The notes below the pieces were generated by a model. It did no database searches. It was not told where the DNA came from and saw nothing but the letters and a program-made list of their open reading frames with translations. A DNA stretch of 64,000 bases from an uncultured Barnesiella sp. (GTDB lineage: Bacteria > Bacteroidota > Bacteroidia > Bacteroidales > Barnesiellaceae), in NCBI GenBank assembly GCA_944320015.1, contig CALUFO010000012.1, forward strand, positions 1 to 64,000. The letters are read 5' to 3'. The stretch's first letter is position 1. Each line of letters begins with the position of its first letter. Position numbers and translations under genes: made by a program. Of this stretch, positions 1 to 7,818 are shown piece after piece.

Positions 1-35
1 TCATTGTGACCATCTGGCGTAATCCAAACAAAAAA

Positions 36-72
36 GGATGACCCTTGAAAGTCTTTGACTTTTGGGTCACCC
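36..72. terminator. Imperfect hairpin at the window edge
   Basis: GGATGACCC at 36-44 pairs with GGGTCACCC at 64-72 with one mismatch, and the stem continues less well inward. It probably ends a transcript of a gene lying to the left of the window. No coding sequence could be supported in positions 1-200. Confidence 0.35.
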
Positions 73-125
73 TCTTTGTCGATATAAGAAAAGTTGGGAG
101 CGACATGAATGGCCTCTCCATAACA

Positions 126-167
126 ACAGAGCCCTAAAAGTTTTTATGTAAACTTTTAGGGCTCTGT
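126..167 (-). terminator. Perfect 18-bp hairpin terminator
   Basis: ACAGAGCCCTAAAAGTTT at 126-143 is the exact reverse complement of 150-167, with a 6-nt loop. It sits 33 nt past the stop of the minus-strand gene at 201-1016 and is the likely terminator of that gene. There is no long U-run on either side, so it may act in both directions. Confidence 0.7.
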
Positions 168-200
168 CCGTCCCTTTCCGGGCGGCGATTGTTCACCGCA

Positions 201-1016
201 TCATTCGATAACAAATCGACCCGATGCAATTACCCGGCTACCTCGAATCGCCGTATAGATATATACCCCGCTATTCAGTGCCGAAGTATTGATTTCTATC
301 TTTTCATTATCGCCCGTCGAGAACGATTGAGCCAAAGAACCATCGAGACGAACCACATTGATTACAGCATTCTTCATACTGCGTTTTCCACAATCAATGG
401 TATATATCTCGCCCCTCTTTACCGGATTGGGATACCCGTCTGACACTTTACGTTCCGATACCAAATTCAATACATTAGTACTCGACTGACGATTCACCTC
501 ATACAAATAGTTAACATAACTACATGACATCAATAAATACAATTTATCTTTCAATAAAATAAATCTTGGACCTTCGATATAATCCTCCTCTTCAAATGTA
601 ATATCAGCCAGACAATTCCCATTCGACTGCATAATTTTGAATCCTTTACTACCGTAATTATCTCCCTCTTTCTCTACCACGTATTCAAATTCTGCATCAT
701 CATTCAGCAACGTTTGGGAAAATCGGAATCCATCTTCTCCTTGATACGAATGAGTGGCACTACTAATGAGAGCCACATCCTCTACTTGATCTTCATAAAT
801 AGAACAAACCTTCTTCCACGAAGAGTTGTAAATATTATATGTCTCTGAATTTGTCATCACCGACTCCACTAAATAATCCTCACCCTCTTGACAATAAGCT
901 ACAGGCGATAAATCATATCCGTTAAATTCTATCGGTGTAAGAATGCCATTATCGGCCACTGCAAAAAACGGCAAAACAACCGTCATCACGGCAATTAAAA
1001 ATAATTTCTGTTTCAT
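201..1016 (-). CDS. Secreted protein with T9SS type A sorting domain
   Basis: This 271-residue protein of unknown function has a clear signal peptide at residues 1-21, with cleavage expected after AVA. The central 170 residues match nothing I recognise. The last 75 residues read like a type IX secretion system type A sorting domain: a YPNPV motif near residue 197, alternating hydrophobic strands, then GVYIYTA and GRFVIE at the C-terminus. By family knowledge such domains direct export through the T9SS and attachment to the cell surface. The presence of gldH in this window is compatible with that. The gene stands alone between a terminator and a tRNA. Function is unassigned, but the export call is fairly firm. 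Confidence 0.8.
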   Translation of the reverse strand: MKQKLFLIAVMTVVLPFFAVADNGILTPIEFNGYDLSPVAYCQEGEDYLVESVMTNSETYNIYNSSWKKVCSIYEDQVEDVALISSATHSYQGEDGFRFSQTLLNDDAEFEYVVEKEGDNYGSKGFKIMQSNGNCLADITFEEEDYIEGPRFILLKDKLYLLMSCSYVNYLYEVNRQSSTNVLNLVSERKVSDGYPNPVKRGEIYTIDCGKRSMKNAVINVVRLDGSLAQSFSTGDNEKIEINTSALNSGVYIYTAIRGSRVIASGRFVIE

Positions 1017-1143
1017 ATGAGATAAAATTTAGAATGCCCCTCTTTTCACAAATTAAAATACAAGACCAAATATTTCAAATCACCCAAGCGTGTATTCCGC
1101 GGGTATCCATATCTGCACTTTACTATTGCCCCCATGTTTTTAT

Positions 1144-1169
1144 AAAAAAAGGGCCTGCCAACGGCAAGC
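1144..1169 (-). terminator. Terminator of the tRNA-Lys gene
   Basis: On the minus strand GCTTGCC, loop GTT and GGCAGGC form a 7-bp stem (with one T-G pair) followed by CC and seven T (1150-1144). It lies directly downstream of the tRNA. Confidence 0.8.
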
Positions 1170-1176
1170 ACCATTG

Positions 1177-1249
1177 TGACCCCGGAGGGGCTCGAACCCT
1201 CGACCCAATGATTAAGAGTCATTTGCTCTACCAACTGAGCTACGGAGTC
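1177..1249 (-). tRNA. tRNA-Lys (anticodon CTT)
   Basis: The minus strand folds as a 73-nt tRNA. The acceptor arm GACTCCG pairs with CGGGGTC and the D-arm is AGCTCAGTTGGTAGAGC. The anticodon arm AATGA-CTCTTAA-TCATT gives anticodon CTT, so it reads AAG. The T-arm contains GGTTCGAGCCC and the discriminator base is A. The CCA tail is not encoded and must be added by the nucleotidyltransferase, whose gene is at 55633-57078. Confidence 0.95.
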
Positions 1250-1387
1250 GTTCTTCAAAAGGAACGGGTGCAAAGGTAACTCTTTTCGAGAAACCTGCAA
1301 AGCGATTTTTCAAAAAAATTTCTTGTCAAATGTGTTTTTCACAAGAAAGATTATTCGGTGCAACCGACAGCAAAGCGATTACGACCT

Positions 1388-2215
1388 TCAATCCCACGGT
1401 GCGGATTCCTGCTCCTCGAAGGTATAGAGCGCCGACGGGTGGTTGCGGGTGAGTGCCACCAGTTCTACATCTTTACCTACACGGATACCCTCTTCGTACA
1501 AACGGTTTTCGACCGTTTTGTAGGCCAACTCGGGGTGATTGTTGTCGCCACTCAGGTGACACAAAAAGATATTTCGCAACGTCGGGGTATAGATACGAGC
1601 CAGATATTCGGCGGTATGGGCGTTGTCCATGTGGCCGTTATCGGCCAAAATGCGCCGTTGCAGGTGAGGCGGATAGGTTCCGTGCAGCAACATGGCTTCG
1701 TCGTAATTCGACTCGATGACCAAGTAATTGGCCTGCCGCAGATATTTGTCGGCCGTGGGAGTAATGTGCCCCAAGTCGGTCGCAAAAGCGAAATACAACG
1801 ATCCGTAAGAAACCAGGAATCCCACATTGTCACTCCCGTCGTGAGGAACCTCAAAAGCGGTTATTGTAAAATCCTTAATCTTGAAGGGTATCTCTTTCAC
1901 AATGGGGCGATGCGCGCTGTAAATCTTGTCCACCATACAATAGTTGCGGTTCATGCCGTTCTTGATTGTTTCGGTGGTATAGATAGGGATGCCGTATTTT
2001 TCGCCCAATGTCCCGGCCGCCTTGATGTGGTCGGCATGGTCGTGAGTAATGCACAGAGCCACGATCTTCTCAAAAGGGATACCATACTCTCTCAAAACCT
2101 TCTTGATCGTGCGCACTCCTTTACCGGCATCGATCAGTATCCCATACTCTTCGGTGCCCAAATAATAACAGTTGCCACTGCTTCCGCTGGCAAGGCTTAG
2201 AAATTGTAAGCTCAT
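1388..2215 (-). CDS. MBL-fold metallo-hydrolase (YycJ/WalJ-like)
   Basis: A 275-residue metallo-beta-lactamase fold protein. It opens with LSLASGSSGNCYYLG and carries the zinc motif THDHADH near residues 55-61. Further likely ligands are His in VPHDGSDN, Asp in ATDLGH and His in CHLSGDNNHPE. The pattern fits the YycJ/WalJ branch, presumed nucleases or phosphodiesterases in the cytoplasm; the substrate cannot be told from sequence. I chose the ATG at 2215 because the Ser-Leu-Gln start matches the family and a purine-rich AAGGAT lies just upstream. An in-frame ATG 45 nt further upstream adds a non-conserved basic stretch. The gene is monocistronic by spacing. Confidence 0.85.
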   Translation of the reverse strand: MSLQFLSLASGSSGNCYYLGTEEYGILIDAGKGVRTIKKVLREYGIPFEKIVALCITHDHADHIKAAGTLGEKYGIPIYTTETIKNGMNRNYCMVDKIYSAHRPIVKEIPFKIKDFTITAFEVPHDGSDNVGFLVSYGSLYFAFATDLGHITPTADKYLRQANYLVIESNYDEAMLLHGTYPPHLQRRILADNGHMDNAHTAEYLARIYTPTLRNIFLCHLSGDNNHPELAYKTVENRLYEEGIRVGKDVELVALTRNHPSALYTFEEQESAPWD

Positions 2216-2334
2216 ATCCTTTTTTCTCCTCGGGGCACAAAGATAGTTTTTTGACGGCACAATAGAAAATTATCGGCCACAAGATATGGAGGGGAATATT
2301 TAAAATTTTCGAACCTGTTTGCCGGGCGAGAGCA

Positions 2335-3042
2335 TTACTTATAGAGCAAAAATATGGCGGGTGTTTTCTGGTAATTGTATTTCGCTTTGCTCCATTCGCT
2401 CATAGAGAGAGTGCGGATATTTTCGTCGGGACAAGTGATATTCGCCGCCACGCACAAACGTGTGTGAGGACGGCATGCCCGCACCAGATCTTCTATCATT
2501 TTGTGGTTGCGATAGGGAGTTTCGATGAAGATTTGGGTTTGGTCTTCGGCATATACCCGTTGTTCCAATTGCTTGATTCGTTTTGCCCGCTCGCCTCCCT
2601 CGATGGGCAAATAGCCTTGAAAGGCAAAACTCTGGCCGTTGAACCCCGAAGCCATGAGCGACATCACTATCGACGACGGGCCTACCAGCGGCACAACCGG
2701 CAAGTGTTCCCGCTGTGCGATAGCGACCACATCGGCTCCCGGGTCGGCTACCGCCGGACAGCCGGCCTCCGATATGACTCCCATCGCTTGTCCCTGCCGC
2801 AGAGGATCCAGAAATCGGCTCACTTCCACAGCCGCCGTGTGACGGTTCAATTCGTAAAAAGTCAAGTCGTCGATACAAATATCGGGATTGGACTTTTTCA
2901 AAAACCTACGGGCCGAACGCACATTCTCCACGATGAAATGCCGTATCCCGGCTATCACCGTTGCGTTATAGGCCGGCAATACTTGTGCTACGGGAGTATC
3001 GCCCAGCGGCACAGGAATCAAGTATAATGCGGTTTTGTGCAT
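2335..3042 (-). CDS. SAM-dependent methyltransferase, RsmI/YraL-like
   Basis: This 235-residue tetrapyrrole-methylase fold protein starts with the first strand LYLIPVPLGD, then has SEAGCPAVADPGADVVAIA and VPLVGPSSIVMSLMASGF. These are the glycine-rich and cofactor-binding segments of the RsmI family, which 2'-O-methylates a cytidine of 16S rRNA. It is shorter than classical RsmI of about 285 residues and its start is less typical, so it may be the Bacteroidota side-branch annotated only as a SAM-dependent methyltransferase. The ATG at 3042 was preferred to one 36 nt upstream because family similarity begins at MHKTALYLIPVPLGD and the likely promoter lies at 3076-3083. It is divergent from the RsmF-like gene. 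Confidence 0.75.
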   Translation of the reverse strand: MHKTALYLIPVPLGDTPVAQVLPAYNATVIAGIRHFIVENVRSARRFLKKSNPDICIDDLTFYELNRHTAAVEVSRFLDPLRQGQAMGVISEAGCPAVADPGADVVAIAQREHLPVVPLVGPSSIVMSLMASGFNGQSFAFQGYLPIEGGERAKRIKQLEQRVYAEDQTQIFIETPYRNHKMIEDLVRACRPHTRLCVAANITCPDENIRTLSMSEWSKAKYNYQKTPAIFLLYK

Positions 3043-3072
3043 AAAGACTTTTTTTGAGAGGCATGAAACTCT

Positions 3073-3096
3073 CGGCAAAATTAGCTATTTTTGCCG
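3073..3096. promoter_or_regulatory. Back-to-back -7 elements in one palindrome
   Basis: A 24-nt palindrome with a single mismatched pair has arms CGGCAAAA at 3073-3080 and TTTTGCCG at 3089-3096. It contains TAATTTTG on the minus strand (3083-3076), facing the RsmI-like gene, and TATTTTTG on the plus strand (3086-3093), facing the RsmF-like gene. Both fit the Bacteroidota -7 consensus TAnnTTTG. Expected leaders are about 25-30 nt on the minus side and about 20 nt on the plus side. Confidence 0.7.
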
Positions 3097-3120
3097 AATA
3101 GCGAAAAAACCGAACCCGTT

Positions 3121-4530
3121 ATGACCAACCTGCCACTCTCGTTTATCGAACGAACCCGCCGGCTACTCGGCGACGATTTTTCCCGTTTCGCCAGCGCGCT
3201 CGAATCCGAGCCTCCCGTGAGCATACGGCTCAATCCCGCCAAATGCCGGCTCGATGGCGAGCTCGGCAACCGGGTTCCGTGGTCGCAACAGGGCTACTAC
3301 CTATCCTCCCGGCCGGCTTTTACCTTCGACCCCCGGTTCCACGCCGGAGCCTACTATGTGCAAGAGGCCGCTTCGATGTTTCTCAACAGGGTCATCGCCC
3401 AATACATTCACACTCCCGTGCGGTATCTCGACCTTTGTGCCGCCCCCGGCGGCAAGTCGACTGACGCAATCGCCTCGCTGCCTGCCGGCAGCCTTGTGGT
3501 GAGCAACGAAGTTATCCCCAACCGGGCGAATATTTTGGCCGAAAACATCATCAAATGGGGGTCGCCCTTCTCCATAGTCACCCGCAACGAAGCGGCCGAT
3601 TTCGCCTCGCTCGAAGCCTATTTCGACGTCATTGCCACCGATGTACCCTGCTCGGGTGAAGGCATGTTTCGCAAGGATCCCGACGCCGTGGCCGAGTGGT
3701 CGCCCGCCAATGTCGCCCGTTGCGCCGAACGGCAACGGCAAATCCTCACCGATGTGTGGGACGCCCTGCGCCCCGGCGGCCTGCTCATTTACAGCACCTG
3801 CACCTACAATACCGAAGAGAACGAAGATATGGTCCGTTTCCTCATGAAACGATTCGGCGCTACTCCACTCGCTGTCGACACCACTCCCGACCAAGGCATA
3901 TCTTCCTCTCTCGATCCCGAGGTCACAGCCTACCGGTTCATGCCGCACCGCACCCGGGGCGAAGGTCTGTTCATGGCTGTATTGCAAAAGCCGGGCGATA
4001 GCGACGAGCGACGGCTCATTCGGCTGCTCGACAACAAACCGCATAAAAAAGCAAAAAACAAAGTTCCCGTTGTCCCCGACGATTGGCGAGGGCTTCTTAC
4101 TCCCGACACCGATTTCGCATATATCACACGAGACTCCTCTTTCGCTGCCATTCCCCAAAATTATTTGGCCGACTATAACCTGCTCGCCTGCCGGCTCAAC
4201 TTGCTACACGCCGGTGTCACACTGGCCTCGGTCAAAGGGAAAGACTATATTCCACATCCGGCGCTCGCTCATTCTACGGCTCTCGACACCCGTCAAGTCA
4301 ATTGCGTCGAAACCGACCTGCCCACGGCTCTGGCCTATTTGCGCCGCGAAAGCATAGCACTTCCGCCCGTGCAGCCACGCGGATACCTCCTTCTCACCTA
4401 TGAGCGATTTCCTATCGGCTGGGTCAAAAATCTTGGGAATCGAGCCAACAACCTTTATCCGCAGGAGTGGCGCATACGCAGCGGATACACCCCGGACAAC
4501 CTGCCGGATCTGCCCATCAAGCGTCTATAA
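3121..4530 (+). CDS. rRNA cytosine-C5 methyltransferase, RsmF/NOL1-NOP2-sun family
   Basis: A 469-residue RNA m5C methyltransferase. Visible are the N-terminal SIRLNPAKC segment, the SAM-binding LDLCAAPGGKSTDA near residue 105, and the two catalytic cysteines of the family in DVPCSGEGMF and YSTCTYNTEENE. A C-terminal domain of about 150 residues with a basic linker follows, as in RsmF, which modifies 16S rRNA in the decoding region. The ATG at 3121 lies about 20 nt behind a good promoter; the upstream in-frame ATG at 3091 lies inside the -7 element and was rejected. Its stop directly abuts the stop of the convergent lipoprotein gene. Confidence 0.88.
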   Translation: MTNLPLSFIERTRRLLGDDFSRFASALESEPPVSIRLNPAKCRLDGELGNRVPWSQQGYYLSSRPAFTFDPRFHAGAYYVQEAASMFLNRVIAQYIHTPVRYLDLCAAPGGKSTDAIASLPAGSLVVSNEVIPNRANILAENIIKWGSPFSIVTRNEAADFASLEAYFDVIATDVPCSGEGMFRKDPDAVAEWSPANVARCAERQRQILTDVWDALRPGGLLIYSTCTYNTEENEDMVRFLMKRFGATPLAVDTTPDQGISSSLDPEVTAYRFMPHRTRGEGLFMAVLQKPGDSDERRLIRLLDNKPHKKAKNKVPVVPDDWRGLLTPDTDFAYITRDSSFAAIPQNYLADYNLLACRLNLLHAGVTLASVKGKDYIPHPALAHSTALDTRQVNCVETDLPTALAYLRRESIALPPVQPRGYLLLTYERFPIGWVKNLGNRANNLYPQEWRIRSGYTPDNLPDLPIKRL

Positions 4531-5079
4531 CTACTGCATGGATTTCGAAGGCAACGACAACTTACGACAGCCGGGGAATCCGTTTTTTATCAACAGGTTC
4601 AATTCCTCGACCTCATTCCCCCCTCGAACACGTTTGCCACAATCATACATCTCGAGTAGCGGATAACGCTCCATAATCCTGCTTTCCAACAATTGTATAT
4701 CGGGGAGCTCGCCCAACCGGCTATACTCCTCGTAGGTATAGCTCAAAAACGCCACATGCTCGTTTATCCCCCGATTGTCCAGCCAATACCCATCGGCCAA
4801 AGCTGTCGGTTTGGCCAACTGCCCCTTATAATAAATGTCGGTAGGAGCCGGATAAGAAACTATACGCTCTTGGTTTTCGTCCATAATCACAGGTACATAA
4901 TCGCTGAAATCTCTCGTCGTTTTATAGACGACCGTCGACGGCCTGTCGGCCGATGGCGACGATTCACGAATCATCTCCTTCGAATCGTTTTCGGAGCGAT
5001 CGAGACTCGCCGGAGCTGAACTTTTACAACCTATGCCAGCAATCAACATGGCACTACAAAGAAATACGATCGGTTTCAT
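4531..5079 (-). CDS. Hypothetical lipoprotein
   Basis: A 182-residue protein beginning with a lipoprotein signal peptide whose lipobox is IAGIGC, giving acylated Cys18. A Ser/Glu/Asp-rich linker follows (to about residue 50), then a compact domain with several Tyr, including YTYEEYSRLGELP. I do not recognise the fold. It is monocistronic and convergent with the RsmF-like gene, the two stop codons touching without overlap. A -7-like TAAATTTG is present on the minus strand at 5170-5163, which would give a leader of about 80 nt. Confidence 0.75.
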   Translation of the reverse strand: MKPIVFLCSAMLIAGIGCKSSAPASLDRSENDSKEMIRESSPSADRPSTVVYKTTRDFSDYVPVIMDENQERIVSYPAPTDIYYKGQLAKPTALADGYWLDNRGINEHVAFLSYTYEEYSRLGELPDIQLLESRIMERYPLLEMYDCGKRVRGGNEVEELNLLIKNGFPGCRKLSLPSKSMQ

Positions 5080-5508
5080 ATACTATTTATTTTTTTCTGG
5101 AAGAATCGAATCGGCCTTCGCACCGGAAGCGCCACCGATTTGAACCCACGTCCTATCGGTATCAAATTTAATAATAAAAACCTACATTCCCACACTCTCC
5201 CGTAAAATATAAATGATTTTTCCCGAACAGCGCCCAAGCCGGAGCCGAAGAGCCGCCTTCGAAAGAGACTCGCCCGACACCCCGCGCTCCATAAAAAATA
5301 ACGCCATACTTTCCCTCCAATTTATTCGGATATTAGTTTTTTCTTATTATTTTTGCATTTAGGAAGGTTAGAGAAAACCACACGTCCACACATCAAAAAA
5401 ATCGATTCGTTGGCCGTGGCTCGGCTTTCCATGTAAAACGTAGCCGCCACGGGATTCCGGTTCCGATGCCGACACATAATCAAAGTCGTTTGTCCAAAAT
5501 ACAGTTCT
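5080..5508. other. Intergenic region between divergent genes
   Basis: No gene supported. It holds the lipoprotein leader with a minus-strand TAAATTTG (5170-5163), and the branching enzyme promoter candidate TATTTTTG at 5348-5355 followed by a leader of about 150 nt. A tRNA T-loop-like stretch near 5125-5150 has no pairing arms. Confidence 0.5.
5348..5355 (+). promoter_or_regulatory. -7 element upstream of the branching enzyme gene
   Basis: TATTTTTG matches TAnnTTTG. Transcription would start near 5362, leaving a leader of about 145 nt. No convincing -33 box was seen. Confidence 0.5.
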
Positions 5509-7638
5509 ATGAAAACCCTGAAATTGATCAAAAACGACCCTTGGCTATCCCCTTATACACAAGCAATCGAAGGACGCCACAACAGCGCCGTAAAAAAAAT
5601 CGAAGAGTTGACCGGAGGAACCGGCGACCTTTCGAGTTTTGCCAACGGCCATCTTTACTTCGGACTACACAAAGAGAAAAGGCAATGGGTATTCCGCGAA
5701 TGGGCTCCCAATGCCAATGCAATCTACTTAATAGGCTCTTTCTCGAATTGGGAAGAACGCCCCGAATATCGGTTACTGGCTATCGGGGGCGGAGTGTGGG
5801 AAATAAAGCTCCCGCTCAAGACCCTGCACCACCTCGACCTCTATAAACTGTCGGTTCACTGGGACGGCGGGCAAGGCGAACGCATTCCCGCATGGGCCAC
5901 CCGAGTAGTGCAAGACCCCGAGACCTATATCTTCTCGGCTCAGATATGGGATCCCAAGAAACCTTTCGAGTTTTCCCAAAAGGCATTTAGGCCGAAAACC
6001 ACACCGCTCCTTATCTACGAATGCCACATAGGTATGGCTCAACAAGAAGAGAAAGTGGGCAGCTATACCGAATTTAAAGAAAAAATACTCCCCCGTATCG
6101 CCGCCGACGGTTACAACGCCATACAAATTATGGCTATACAGGAACACCCCTACTACGGCTCTTTCGGTTATCATGTGTCGAGTTTCTTCGCCCCATCGTC
6201 ACGGTTCGGGACTCCCGACGACTTGAAAGCCCTCATCGACGAAGCTCACAAAATGGGACTCGCCGTCATCATGGACATCGTACACTCCCACGCCGTTAAA
6301 AACGAAGTGGAAGGGCTTGGACGGTTCGATGGCTCATATAACCAATATTTCTATGGTGACAACCGTCGGGAACACCCGGCTTGGGACTCGCTCTGTTTCG
6401 ACTACGGCAAAAACGAGGTGATTCACTTCCTCCTCTCCAACTGTAAATATTGGCTCGACGAATTTCGGTTCGATGGATTCCGGTTCGACGGAGTCACCTC
6501 CATGCTCTATTACAACCATGGGCTGGGACAAGCGTTCTGCTCCTACGACGACTATTATAACGGCGGGCAGGACGACAACGCCATCGTCTACCTCACCTTG
6601 GCCAACGAACTGATACACCAAGTAAATCCCCGCGCCATCACTATCGCCGAAGAGATGAGCGGCATGCCGGGACTGGCCGCCAAATTCAAAGATGGCGGCA
6701 TCGGGTTTGACTACCGCATGGCCATGGGGATACCCGACTTCTGGATAAAAACCATCAAAGAAAAGAAAGACGAGGATTGGAAACCTACCGCCATATTTTG
6801 GGAACTCACCAACCGGCGCGCCGACGAGAAAACCATCAACTACGCCGAAAGCCACGACCAAGCTCTGGTAGGCGACAAGACCATCATATTCCGCCTGATC
6901 GACGATGTGATGTATTGGCACATGAGCAAAGGCGACTCCAACATGACGGTAGACCGAGGCATGTCGCTCCACAAGATGATAAGGCTGGTCACCCTCTCGA
7001 CCATCAATGGCGGATACCTCAATTTCATGGGCAATGAATTTGGACACCCCGAGTGGATCGACTTCCCCCGGCAAGGCAACGGGTGGTCCTACAAATATGC
7101 CCGCCGGCAATGGGACCTCGTAGACCGCAACGACTTGAAATATCAATACCTCGGCGCATTTGACCAAGCCATGATTCACTTAGTGGGAAAACACAAGAAA
7201 TTTGAACAAACCCCCATCATAAAACTATGTGAAAACGACGGAGACCAAGTGCTCGCCTTCTTGCGAGACGACCTGCTCTTTGTCTTTAACTTCCACCCCG
7301 TCAAATCGTTCAACGGATATGGGATTCTGGCTCCTGCCGGCGAGTATGAAACCATACTCAACAGCGACGCCCCCGAATTTGGCGGATATGGGCTCATCGA
7401 CATGAATGTCAACCACTTCACCCAGCACGACACTCTTTTCGAAAAAGATAAAAAAGAATGGCTCATGCTCTACCTCCCCGCCCGAACGGCTCAGGTACTG
7501 AGGTGGAAAAAATCGACGGCAGAACGCTCGAAGTTCACCGCGAAAAAGCCTAAATCGCCGGCCAAGGTGAAAACCGAAAAACCGACCCCAAAGACTACCG
7601 GCGCCTCAAAGCGAACGGCAAAAAAGGAAATAGAGTAG
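5509..7638 (+). CDS. glgB: 1,4-alpha-glucan branching enzyme (GH13)
   Basis: This 709-residue enzyme makes alpha-1,6 branches in glycogen. An N-terminal CBM48-type domain (about residues 55-150) contains FREWAPNANAIYLIGSFSNW. The GH13 barrel carries DIVHSH (256-261), GFRFDG with the nucleophile Asp near 327, AEEM with the acid Glu near 381-382, and the last His-Asp pair in SHDQ near 449-450. Its size and motifs resemble the eukaryote-like branching enzymes (GH13 subfamily 8) common in Bacteroidales. Unusual is the last 45 residues: a Lys/Pro/Thr/Ala-rich tail with repeated AKK, PKS and KPT units, absent from standard branching enzymes. The gene appears monocistronic. Confidence 0.92.
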   Translation: MKTLKLIKNDPWLSPYTQAIEGRHNSAVKKIEELTGGTGDLSSFANGHLYFGLHKEKRQWVFREWAPNANAIYLIGSFSNWEERPEYRLLAIGGGVWEIKLPLKTLHHLDLYKLSVHWDGGQGERIPAWATRVVQDPETYIFSAQIWDPKKPFEFSQKAFRPKTTPLLIYECHIGMAQQEEKVGSYTEFKEKILPRIAADGYNAIQIMAIQEHPYYGSFGYHVSSFFAPSSRFGTPDDLKALIDEAHKMGLAVIMDIVHSHAVKNEVEGLGRFDGSYNQYFYGDNRREHPAWDSLCFDYGKNEVIHFLLSNCKYWLDEFRFDGFRFDGVTSMLYYNHGLGQAFCSYDDYYNGGQDDNAIVYLTLANELIHQVNPRAITIAEEMSGMPGLAAKFKDGGIGFDYRMAMGIPDFWIKTIKEKKDEDWKPTAIFWELTNRRADEKTINYAESHDQALVGDKTIIFRLIDDVMYWHMSKGDSNMTVDRGMSLHKMIRLVTLSTINGGYLNFMGNEFGHPEWIDFPRQGNGWSYKYARRQWDLVDRNDLKYQYLGAFDQAMIHLVGKHKKFEQTPIIKLCENDGDQVLAFLRDDLLFVFNFHPVKSFNGYGILAPAGEYETILNSDAPEFGGYGLIDMNVNHFTQHDTLFEKDKKEWLMLYLPARTAQVLRWKKSTAERSKFTAKKPKSPAKVKTEKPTPKTTGASKRTAKKEIE

Positions 7639-7651
7639 CCGCATGGCTATG

Positions 7652-7696
7652 ACGCACAGACCACCCTCCTTCTTATACCCCAACAGGACTGTGCGT
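7652..7696 (+). terminator. Hairpin after the branching enzyme gene
   Basis: ACGCACAG at 7652-7659 pairs exactly with CTGTGCGT at 7689-7696 around a 29-nt loop. No strong U-run follows, so terminator function is uncertain. Confidence 0.4.
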
Positions 7697-7724
7697 TTCG
7701 CCTGCGGCCGGGAGGAAAGAAGGA

Positions 7725-7756
7725 TTGCAAAAAGAAACACGATAGATATACGTTTG
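7725..7756 (+). promoter_or_regulatory. Promoter of the phosphate transporter gene
   Basis: TTG at 7725-7727 and TACGTTTG at 7749-7756 are separated by 21 nt, the usual Bacteroidota -33/-7 arrangement. The start codon lies about 55 nt downstream of the expected start site. Confidence 0.6.
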
Positions 7757-7818
7757 TAATGCTTTTGTAACATCGATATTATTCCTTTGCGGACGAAAAA
7801 CCATGCAAATTGGAGATT

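Noticed and set aside
5125-5152. Possible tRNA fragment (GGGTTCAAATC on the minus strand)
   Set aside because: The T-loop-like bases are there, but the stem arm that should pair with GTGGG is absent and no acceptor or anticodon arm can be drawn.
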